From: Planctomycetaceae bacterium
GTDB lineage: Bacteria > Planctomycetota > Planctomycetia > Pirellulales > Pirellulaceae
Length of the DNA: 7,298 nucleotides
Reading direction: 5' to 3'
NCBI GenBank assembly: GCA_002702965.1
Contig: PADE01000159.1
Location: 1 to 7,298 of the forward strand
Shown: piece after piece, positions 1 through 5,810 of the stretch
Layout of the letters: each line of letters opens with the position of its first letter
Position numbering within the stretch: position 1 is the first letter of the stretch
Position numbers and translations under genes: made by a program
The notes under the pieces: model-generated
The model's database searches: none
Seen by the model: only the letters and a program-made list of their open reading frames with translations
What the model was told of the DNA's origin: nothing

Positions 1-1288
1 CCGTATCACTGGCCTGATCGATCACCGGATTGTCGGGGTGCTCGGTCCATTCTTTTCCGTCGGCGGAAAACGCGACCGACATGCCGTTGATCGGCTTCAC
101 CGGAGAACCCTGATAAGAAACGGCGTGCTCCCAGTAAAAGGCCTTGTAGCGCCGCGCCGGATCTTTGTCTCGCACGTCGTAGACGACCGCCACTCCCTCG
201 GCGCATTCGGTCGCCAGTTTGCAGATATTGTTTTTCCGGGAACCGTTGTAGTCGACCAATCCCAATTCTGGCAGCTCCCAGTGAAAGCCGTCGGTACTCT
301 CCGCGTACCCGGTGAACTGAAAATTGGGGCAGACCAGACGGCCATCCTTGGTGACCGGTTGTTCCCAGGGAAACCGTGCGCCCGCCAGATACCACATCTT
401 GAACTTGCGTTCCTCGGGAATGTACAGCACCGTCCCGTACAGCTGGGCCCGAAACGTCTGCCAGGGCGTCTGGTTGGCGCGGACCACCGGGTTCGCCGCG
501 TATTTCACGGGGCGATTCAGCACCCGCTTCAATCCACGCCGCGAGGCAATCATCGCATCGTCGAGAAAGAGCTGGCGGCGCCCTTTGGCAAGCTGCGTTA
601 GCGCGTGACGAACCGGGCCATCGACGAGAGCTGTACCCGCTTCCAGAATCGCCCACCGCACATCGTCAACCAGATGATCTCCAGCGCGGACTTCCAGCCC
701 CAGCGAGACCCGCCAGCCGGGCAATGCTTCTCCCGGAAGTACGCCGATCCGGGTCCGGTTGATCCACAGCTCAAAACCGTAGTCATTCGCGAGATTGGTC
801 ACCCAGCGGACCCGGTAGTGATTGAGCTTGTCGGCCGCAAAGTCGAAACCCTCTGGCAGCTCAACATGGCAGTCGGGTTCGCTCAACAGGCACCCCCGCT
901 GGGTGCCTGTCAACAACAGGCTGCGGCCACTGGCCAGACGCACTGGAAACAGGCGAAACCGCCGGCCGGAAAAGTTAATCGAGATTCCATCTGCGGCAAA
1001 ACTGTCCGGCGCAGTCGAGGACCAGCGAAAAGACAATTCGTGAACCTGCCGGTCGTATCGGTGTTCGGCGTCGGCAAACTGCACCACGCGCGAAAAATTC
1101 TCGACGTTCCGGATCGCCCAGCGCCCATCGACAATCGACTCGACGGCGCGGCCCCCAGTGGGGCGCCAGGCCGGCTTTGCGTCGGCGGGTAACACGGTGC
1201 CGTGATAGTCGACCAGCTGCTGCTGGGCGTGTGTTGTGGATACCAGCAACAGCAGTAGCAGCGTCAACAAGGGGCAAAGGCTTCGCAT
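1..1288 (-). CDS. Exported lectin-like plus GH32/GH43-like propeller protein, C-terminus cut by window edge
   Basis: The frame is open from an ATG at 1288 to base 1, giving 429 codons with no stop; the 3' end lies outside the window. A signal peptide is clear: a short basic start, a leucine-rich core at residues 6-17, and STTHAQ near residue 22 as a cleavage site. Residues ~25-215 look like a beta-sandwich of the concanavalin/LamG type (VDGRWAIRNVENFSRVVQF, then HYRVRWVTN and FELWINRTRIGVLPG). From residue ~235 a propeller domain begins with RRQLFLDDAMIASRRG, then STDGFHWELPELGLVDYNG (331-349). Both blocks recur in the gene at 1495-3039, so the two are paralogues. The fold resembles the GH32/GH43 five-bladed propellers; catalytic activity is not shown. 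Function is probably carbohydrate binding or processing outside the cytoplasm (inference). An AAGGA lies about 12 nt before the ATG, rather far for a ribosome binding site. A 10-bp hairpin lies inside the coding region at 886-910. Confidence 0.85.
   Translation of the reverse strand, partial: MRSLCPLLTLLLLLLVSTTHAQQQLVDYHGTVLPADAKPAWRPTGGRAVESIVDGRWAIRNVENFSRVVQFADAEHRYDRQVHELSFRWSSTAPDSFAADGISINFSGRRFRLFPVRLASGRSLLLTGTQRGCLLSEPDCHVELPEGFDFAADKLNHYRVRWVTNLANDYGFELWINRTRIGVLPGEALPGWRVSLGLEVRAGDHLVDDVRWAILEAGTALVDGPVRHALTQLAKGRRQLFLDDAMIASRRGLKRVLNRPVKYAANPVVRANQTPWQTFRAQLYGTVLYIPEERKFKMWYLAGARFPWEQPVTKDGRLVCPNFQFTGYAESTDGFHWELPELGLVDYNGSRKNNICKLATECAEGVAVVYDVRDKDPARRYKAFYWEHAVSYQGSPVKPINGMSVAFSADGKEWTEHPDNPVIDQASDT
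886..910. repeat. Perfect 10-bp inverted repeat inside coding sequence
   Basis: Arms ACAGGCACCC (886-895) and GGGTGCCTGT (901-910) are perfect reverse complements around a 5-base loop. They encode residues ~127-135 of the lectin-like/propeller protein (around TGTQRGC) in the linker-side half of its N-terminal domain. A strong mRNA hairpin is expected on either strand. It may be chance in GC-rich DNA or a small palindromic insertion that stayed in frame. Confidence 0.6.
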
Positions 1289-1385
1289 GCTAGAAAACTA
1301 TCCTTGCTCCAGCGAAAACAAATCGGTGCTCGTCCAATCGGTTACATCCTTGTTCGCCAGGTCCGCCTGGCACATCGGGAACTCG

Positions 1386-1414
1386 AGTCTACCCAGAGCA
1401 TCGGTGCACGACAA
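1386..1414 (-). promoter_or_regulatory. Candidate sigma70-like promoter for the gene starting at 1288
   Basis: On the minus strand TTGTCG (1414-1409) and TAGACT (1391-1386) are separated by 17 bases. Each matches the sigma70 consensus at 4 of 6 positions, including the key T1, A2 and T6 of the -10 box. Transcription would start near 1379, leaving a leader of about 90 nt. The 206-base gap also holds a 6-bp hairpin (1356-1371), a CCGC/GCGG hairpin with a UUCG loop near 1431-1444, and a 10-base palindrome TTTCGCGAAA (1449-1458). No terminator with a U-tract was seen for the upstream gene. Confidence 0.35.
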
Positions 1415-1494
1415 TCAGCACCGCCAGCAACCGCCGAAGCGGCGATCTTTTCGCGAAACGTGGCGCTACACAGAGGTCGGAGGCGAGCGGGGCC

Positions 1495-3039
1495 CTAGGG
1501 GAAAAACCGCAGCGAATAGAGATCCGCATCCTGCATCACGAACCTCAGCCGGATCGGATGTCCCGCGAGTTTCTCCAATCGTGCGGCCGACTTCCATTTG
1601 ACCGTACGGCTGATTTCGTCCCCGAACATTTCAACGCAATCCTCGAGCGCCAAGCCGGGTAGAGCGGCGCCTTGGGCGTCCTGTACTTCGACGCGTATCG
1701 ATCCCACCGCGGAGGTGGCGTAGTTGATCTGGAGACCCTGGCCAGAAAAGATCAATGCGGGCGTCACAAAACTACCACCTGTGAAGGGCGCGTGGATCGA
1801 TACCAGGCCATCGGTGCGGAACACGTAGCGGCGGACGTGGCTGGACGGTTGGCCATTGTGGCGATTGACGTAGATCGACATCTCGGTCGGACCGGTCGGA
1901 TGCAGGCCACGGAGCGTGTAGTTGGATCGCGACACCCAGTTTTCGGCGCCGGGACCGGGACGGACCAGCGCTTCCTGGAACAGACGGTCGTAATGAGTTC
2001 CACCTCGAGTGGTCATCATCACCGTGTCGGCGCAGTCCGCAATCAGCCACGCCAACGGATCGGCAATGTCTGTCCTGGCGGGCTTCAAGTCCGCCGCTTC
2101 CGCTTGCTCGCGGGTCAGCGCCCCGCGCTGCTGCGCCAGACGGCTGGAGAGCGCGATGTAAATGTGAGGAGCGCGAAAGTAAGGGGTCGTCTGGTTATTG
2201 TAGTGGTGATCGGGAGGGAGCTTGCCCGCTTCGCCGAACGTCATCGGTTGAGGCTCCTCCCAGGTCAGCAGGTCCTTAGACGCCATCCGGGCGACCGAAC
2301 GGCGGTTGGGATCCTTGGGGTTGGGAGGCTCCACGCGGATCGCATAGCGAAGGTAGAGTACATACTGCTGTTCAGACTCGGACCAGAACAGCGATTCAAA
2401 ACCATCGAAGGCTCCGTACAGTGACGTCTGGATGATGGGCTCTTTGCGGAGTTTGTGAAAAGCAAATCCGTCGCCCGAAACCCAGCCGATAACCTCGGTC
2501 ATCCCCGGCGTCTCGATCAGCGTGAACGCCTTGAAACGCTCGTCACGCGGGACGCCCGGACGCCGGTCCAGGAAGATCTCGGGCAGCGGCTTATCCTCCT
2601 CGATCATCAGTTTTCCATCGCTGGTACCGACCAGGCTGTTGTCTCGGTTTCCATCCAGTTCGATGAGACCCAAGCGCGGTTTTTCCCAACGGATTCCGTC
2701 CCGACTCACCGCCACCGCTAGGCGGTTCAGCGCGCTGTAGTAGAGCAGGAAACGATCGCCGTCCTTGATTACGCTGATTCCGTTGTAGACCTGTTTTTCC
2801 CAGGGTCGATCGAGCTGGACCGCCAATTCCGCCGGACGAGGGTGGTGCAACCGAAACCGAGCTCCGTCGAGCGACTCGACCAGCCGCCGATCGACAAACA
2901 ATTCGCGACGAGCGCCGATCGAAACGACCCCGTCCGCCCCGCGTACCGGTGCAGCGGGTTGCGTGGCCCCCACAGACCACACCATGGCGACTCCCAGGAT
3001 GCGCACTGTGGACGCGGCCGACGACCGTGTTGGCAACAT
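1495..3039 (-). CDS. Exported GH32/GH43-like propeller protein with C-terminal beta-sandwich
   Basis: This is a complete 514-residue protein, ATG at 3039 and TAG stop at 1497-1495. The start is supported by GGGGGAG about 7 nt upstream and by an N-terminal export signal (hydrophobic TVRILGVAMVWSVGAT at 11-26, probable cleavage near GAD at 34-36). The propeller part begins with RRELFVDRRLVESLDG (44-59) and HHPRPAELAVQLDRPWE (65-81), followed by blade-like strands: DRFLLYYSA (95-103), SRDGIRWEKPRLGLIELDGN (112-131), FKAFTLIE, and SKDLLTWEEPQP (254-265). Residues ~425-514 form a beta-sandwich (GLQINYATSAVGSIRVEVQD, then DADLYSLRFFP at the end), a tail found in many planctomycete proteins. It resembles glycosidase propellers or sialidase/BNR-type proteins, but no catalytic triad can be assigned from one sequence. 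A periplasmic or surface role in polysaccharide handling is inferred. It is a paralogue of the gene at 1-1288 without that gene's N-terminal lectin-like domain. Confidence 0.9.
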   Translation of the reverse strand: MLPTRSSAASTVRILGVAMVWSVGATQPAAPVRGADGVVSIGARRELFVDRRLVESLDGARFRLHHPRPAELAVQLDRPWEKQVYNGISVIKDGDRFLLYYSALNRLAVAVSRDGIRWEKPRLGLIELDGNRDNSLVGTSDGKLMIEEDKPLPEIFLDRRPGVPRDERFKAFTLIETPGMTEVIGWVSGDGFAFHKLRKEPIIQTSLYGAFDGFESLFWSESEQQYVLYLRYAIRVEPPNPKDPNRRSVARMASKDLLTWEEPQPMTFGEAGKLPPDHHYNNQTTPYFRAPHIYIALSSRLAQQRGALTREQAEAADLKPARTDIADPLAWLIADCADTVMMTTRGGTHYDRLFQEALVRPGPGAENWVSRSNYTLRGLHPTGPTEMSIYVNRHNGQPSSHVRRYVFRTDGLVSIHAPFTGGSFVTPALIFSGQGLQINYATSAVGSIRVEVQDAQGAALPGLALEDCVEMFGDEISRTVKWKSAARLEKLAGHPIRLRFVMQDADLYSLRFFP

Positions 3040-3066
3040 GCGATCTCTCCCCCGTCGAGTGGCTTC

Positions 3067-3085
3067 GAACCGCGTCGAGCGGTTC
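3067..3085. repeat. Perfect 7-bp hairpin upstream of the propeller gene
   Basis: GAACCGC (3067-3073) and GCGGTTC (3079-3085) are perfect reverse complements with a 5-base loop. The hairpin sits 28 bases before the ATG at 3039 and just upstream of its ribosome binding site, within the 112-base gap after the enolase-family gene. There is no U-tract on either side, so a rho-independent terminator is unlikely. It could be a leader structure or an operator. Confidence 0.45.
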
Positions 3086-3151
3086 AGTTAATGCTCGCCG
3101 CTTTACACGGCCACGTCGCAATTGCTGCGGCAAGTCCGCAACCCGCGACGA

Positions 3152-4228
3152 TCACACGTCAAAACGAATTCCCAGCCCGGGGCCCGACGGTACCTCGACC
3201 ATGCCGTCTGCGACACCCAGCGGCTCGATGAACATCTCTTCATAAATCGCCGTTCCGGTCGGATCGAATTCCAACAGTTCCGTATCAATCTGGGCGGCCA
3301 TCAAGTGCAACGTCGCCGCCAACCCCACCCCACTGGAAAAGTTGTGGGGGCTGGGAATCACCCCGTGCGCAACCGCATCGCGGCAAATTTGCTGCGCTTG
3401 TCGCAACCCTCCGCAACGCAGGATGTCAGGCATCACGTAGTCACAGGCGTTGACAGCCCACAACGGCTGAAAGCCTTCGGTGAGATAGAGATTTTCTCCC
3501 GTGGAAACTTTCATCGATAGCTCTTGACGGAGCTGCGCATGCCCCTGGTAGTCCAGTGGCGAAAGCGGTTCCTCGTACCAAAACGGATCAAACGCCTCCA
3601 ATTCGCGCCCCCGGGCTAGCGCCGTCTGACGGTCGAAGGCGGTGTTGATATCGATCAAGAACCCGACGTCCGGGCCGATCGCCTCGCGGATCGCTTCGCA
3701 GCGCCGCAAGTCATTGTCATGCTGGCCAGCTGCGCCGATGTGCGTTTTCACGAACCGGAATCCCCGCTCGAGGTAGTCACGCGCCAACTCGGCCATCTGT
3801 TGCGGTTCCTCCCAGTGTAGATCGCTGGCGTAGGCCTCTACCCGATCGCGTTTGCGGCCTCCCAACAACTCACAGACGGGGAGGCCGTCGTGTTTGCCGC
3901 GAATATCCCAACACGCGACCTCGATCGCGCTGATGCCGCACACAACCGAGCCGGCGGTCTCCCAAAAGGACCCCGACGCGAACAGTCTCCGCCACAGTGT
4001 TTCGATGTCGAGCGGATCCAATCCAATCGCGGCGGGAGCCAACCGCCGTTCGATGATCGTCGGCATCAACAGAGGATCACCGAAAGCGTCGCCGATGCCA
4101 GTCACTCCGGCATCGGTCTCGACGATGACAAAGGTGAACCGCCTGCGATCGCTCTCGCCTTGTGCATTGCGCATCGGTCGCGTCAAATGCCGCACCCGCT
4201 GCACCGCGTGGATCGCGGTAATCTTCAT
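3152..4228 (-). CDS. Mandelate racemase/muconate lactonizing enzyme family protein (enolase superfamily)
   Basis: This is a complete 358-residue cytoplasmic enzyme, a normal length for the family, ending in TGA. The frame stays open upstream to 4513, but the protein-like sequence begins at MKITAIHAVQ (ATG at 4228), with GGGAAG about 6 nt upstream as a weak ribosome binding site. The N-terminal capping domain (1-125) carries the usual FVIVETDAGVTGIGDAFGDP loop. The barrel shows mandelate racemase-group landmarks: K161-T-H163 on the second strand (most relatives have KxK), metal ligands D193 (LIDIN), E219 or E220 (FWYEEP) and E245 (STGEN), the Asp-His dyad D268 (MPDILRCGG) and H295 (SPHNF), and E320 (LLEFD). 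A proton-abstraction reaction on a carboxylate is expected, most likely acid-sugar dehydration; racemase activity is possible. The exact substrate cannot be read. Neighbouring exported carbohydrate-type proteins fit a sugar-acid catabolic role. Confidence 0.93.
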   Translation of the reverse strand: MKITAIHAVQRVRHLTRPMRNAQGESDRRRFTFVIVETDAGVTGIGDAFGDPLLMPTIIERRLAPAAIGLDPLDIETLWRRLFASGSFWETAGSVVCGISAIEVACWDIRGKHDGLPVCELLGGRKRDRVEAYASDLHWEEPQQMAELARDYLERGFRFVKTHIGAAGQHDNDLRRCEAIREAIGPDVGFLIDINTAFDRQTALARGRELEAFDPFWYEEPLSPLDYQGHAQLRQELSMKVSTGENLYLTEGFQPLWAVNACDYVMPDILRCGGLRQAQQICRDAVAHGVIPSPHNFSSGVGLAATLHLMAAQIDTELLEFDPTGTAIYEEMFIEPLGVADGMVEVPSGPGLGIRFDV

Positions 4229-4268
4229 CGCTCGCTTCCCGAGCCGCCGAATCAACCACACATCAATT

Positions 4269-4316
4269 CCGTACACCGCTGCCACATGTGACGACAATAA
4301 CAGCAGCGTGTACCGG
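4269..4316. repeat. Long imperfect inverted repeat in the leader of the enolase-family gene
   Basis: GTACACCGCTGC (4271-4282) and GCAGCGTGTAC (4303-4313) pair over 11 bp with one bulged base. Two further pairs form at the base if C4314 is bulged. The 20-base loop begins with an 8-base perfect palindrome, CACATGTG (4283-4290). The element ends about 41 bases before the ATG at 4228 and lies in the 181-base gap after the thioredoxin-like gene. No U-tract follows on the minus strand. It could be an operator, an mRNA leader structure or a factor-dependent terminator; the sequence does not decide. Confidence 0.5.
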
Positions 4317-4409
4317 TCGCCAGCCGATCGACACGCGCGGCCAGCCCACACGGCGGTGGCGGGGCCAGCGTCTGTCCAGGAGCAATCGAGGCGTCCAGAA
4401 CGGCATCGC

Positions 4410-5501
4410 TCAACGCCGCGGTCGACGCCGACGGCCGCGGGGACCACCCCGTCGCGGGCCACCTCGATCGGTATTGGGCGTCCTGCTCTGCCAGCGGGCA
4501 CCCGCCCGCACACCGGCCTGCCGGTGCTGGTTGTAGGTCAACTGGCTGGGCACGTGTCGCCCCAGCGCCCCTGCCAACATATCCCGCAGCTCGGGGGCCT
4601 TGGAATCCGCGTCAATGGCGTGAATCACCTGACCGGACAACCCAAATATGCCGGGTTGGATCACGATGAACCCAGAACGGGTCTCGAACCCTCGTACCGC
4701 TTTGAACTCGCCTGCTGTGTGCGCGGCCACATATTGAGCCTGACCAACCAGCGGTTCCGACCAGACAACCTTTGAGAGCTCCCGTTCCATCCGCCGGCGC
4801 TGCGCTCTGTCCGGAGCGTAAACGACGACCAGCGGCTGACGATCCGCAGCGGCCACATTGAGCGCAAGCCGAAGGTCCGCGAGGTAGGGCAACGCTCCCG
4901 TGGCTCCCGGTCCCTTGCCAGGGTACCGTAGGGCAATCGACTGCATGGTCTCTGCCATCCTTTTTATCGACTCCGCCGGCTGCGCGTTGATACCAGGACC
5001 CCGCACGCCGCCAAATGCCCATACCGGACTGCGACCCGCCCGCACCAGCGGCGTTGTGCCATTGGGTGCTAACAGAGCAAACACGGTGTTTTGAAGGTTA
5101 CCGCCGGGGGCAAAAATACCGCTGAGCACCCTGTTTTCCTCCGCATTCTCGTACGTCGCCAAACGAATGCAGACGAAATTGCGGGAGGCGGCGATCACGT
5201 CCTTGTCGGACAGGAAACTCCTGTCCATCCCCGTCTTGCCCGGTCACCAGACCCCGGGAACGGAATGGCACTGTGGAGCGGCGGAGACCAGCATGATCGG
5301 TTTCCCCATGCGCTGCGCCGCCGCCAAGCCACCCGTCCACGTTCCATGCCAGGCAATCTTCGCGTTCGGCGTCTGTCGTGGCGGGCCTGCAGCCTGCCCC
5401 GTGGACCACCATCCTAGGGCCAACAAGCCACCGACAACCCGCAACACTCGGTGTGCGCGGTGCGCGGCTGCGTCGTGTCGTCTCATGCCAAGTTTAGCCA
5501 T
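4410..5501 (-). CDS. Exported double thioredoxin-like protein; in-frame UGA, candidate selenoprotein (Sec86)
   Basis: Read through one TGA at 5246-5244, the frame gives 363 residues from an ATG at 5501 to TGA at 4412-4410. An alternative ATG at 5486 gives a cleaner signal peptide; neither start has a good ribosome binding site. The N-terminus is an export signal: basic RRHDAAAHRAHR, hydrophobic VVGGLLALGWW, and AxA-like QAAG near residue 39. Domain 1 (~55-190) is thioredoxin-like: AQRMGKPIMLVSAAPQC (62-78), VW-[UGA86]-PGKTGMDRSFLSDKDVI, NFVCIRLATYENAEEN, then NTVFALLAPNGTTPLVRAG. The UGA falls where W-C-x-x-C-x-x-M-D proteins have the attacking Cys, with Lys89 at the resolving position; Cys78 is an upstream candidate partner. 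Residues ~220-315 look like a second, redox-inactive thioredoxin-like domain. The tail 345-363 is Arg-rich (10 of 19). If UGA acts as a stop, only an 85-residue fragment is made, and the 272-codon remainder from ATG 5228 has no spaced Shine-Dalgarno. Alternatives are a nonsense mutation or a sequencing error. Confidence 0.6.
5208..5246 (-). promoter_or_regulatory. Putative bacterial SECIS element with its UGA codon
   Basis: On the minus strand the TGA (5246-5244) is followed by 17 bases and then a perfect 7-bp stem: GGACAGG (5226-5220), loop AGTTT (5219-5215), CCTGTCC (5214-5208). In the bacterial SECIS model a hairpin directly after UGA presents an apical loop with G in its first two positions, roughly 16-37 nt from the UGA. 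Here the loop starts 24 nt after the UGA, and its second base is G, followed by U. Unlike the E. coli fdhF element there is no bulged U inside the stem, although a U (5227) sits at its base and can wobble-pair with G5207. The stem uses the Arg codon AGG and the Ser codon AGT. Confidence 0.5.
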
Positions 5502-5563
5502 CTAGGGAACCCATTCTGGACATCGAACGGTGTACAGGCTTCTGGAAAGCAGGAACACACTCA

Positions 5564-5591
5564 AACATCTCAGGTTTCGATCTGGCGTCAA
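5564..5591 (-). promoter_or_regulatory. Candidate sigma70-like promoter for the thioredoxin-like gene
   Basis: On the minus strand TTGACG (5591-5586, 5 of 6 matches to the -35 consensus) is followed by 16 bases and GATGTT (5569-5564). The latter matches the -10 consensus at only 3 positions, including A2 and T6. A run of seven A bases directly upstream of the -35 box resembles an UP element. Transcription would start near 5557, about 55-70 nt before the possible start codons. Confidence 0.35.
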
Positions 5592-5642
5592 TTTTTTTCT
5601 GGCTTTCCGACCAGACCGTCGTGACGAGGATGCCAACGGACG

Positions 5643-5669
5643 CGGCGGCGGAACGCTCCGACGCCGCCG
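5643..5669. repeat. 8-bp GC hairpin downstream of the lactonase gene
   Basis: CGGCGGCG (5643-5650) and CGCCGCCG (5662-5669) are perfect reverse complements around an 11-base loop. It lies about 140 bases after the lactonase stop. No U-tract follows on the minus strand, so it is at best a non-canonical terminator or a chance GC repeat. Confidence 0.4.
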
Positions 5670-5810
5670 AGATCGGCTTGTAAACAGGTCGGTGAGCGAA
5701 GTTTCACCCACAACTAATACGATTCGACCAAATAGCCAGGCGGAGGACGCTCCCGCTCGTAAGGCAAACGGGTAACGGTGCCCACCCCATCGGCGCGCCA
5801 CAATCCCGGC

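Larger units (their letters stand above)
5502..5810. other. 309-base intergenic region between the lactonase and thioredoxin-like genes
   Basis: No convincing gene is seen on either strand. Short open frames of 81 (plus) and 99 (minus) codons exist, but they begin at GTG without a ribosome binding site and have low-complexity, Arg-rich content. The region holds a GC hairpin (5643-5669), an A7/T7 tract (5592-5598) and a candidate promoter reading toward the thioredoxin-like gene. No clear intrinsic terminator for the lactonase gene was found. Confidence 0.6.

Noticed and set aside
38..1192. Plus-strand frames of 187 and 195 codons and a minus-strand 216-codon frame near the left edge.
   Set aside because: The true gene is the uninterrupted minus-strand frame from 1288 to the window edge, which has a signal peptide and shares motifs with its neighbour; the others are its shadows.
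1672..2424. 250-codon plus-strand open frame opposite the propeller gene.
   Set aside because: It is antisense to a strongly supported gene and shows no signal peptide, domain or ribosome binding site.
3126..3140. 5-bp hairpin after the enolase-family stop as a terminator.
   Set aside because: The stem is short and no U-tract follows on the minus strand.
4229..4513. Open frame extending the enolase-family protein 95 residues upstream of 4228.
   Set aside because: The extension is not family-like, overlaps the end of the thioredoxin-like gene, and MKITAIHAVQ at 4228 is the normal N-terminus of the family at a normal total length.
3852..4775. 307-codon plus-strand open frame opposite the enolase-family and thioredoxin-like genes.
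   Set aside because: It is antisense to two well-supported genes, has low-quality composition and no recognisable motif; long antisense frames are common in GC-rich DNA.
4410..5228. Independent gene starting at ATG 5228, with a separate 85-residue gene upstream.
   Set aside because: The ATG has only a G-run touching it and no spaced Shine-Dalgarno, and it would begin in the middle of a thioredoxin fold whose first half lies directly upstream in the same frame. A single read-through product or a broken gene is more likely.
5592..5598. T7 run read as the U-tract of a plus-strand terminator.
   Set aside because: No stable GC hairpin precedes it on the plus strand and no plus-strand gene ends there; it fits better as the A-rich stretch upstream of a -35 box.
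5502..5801. 99-codon minus-strand frame ending right before ATG 5501, and an 81-codon plus-strand frame (5530-5775).
   Set aside because: Both start at GTG without a ribosome binding site and have Arg-rich, low-complexity sequence with no domain; they lie over a promoter-like region.
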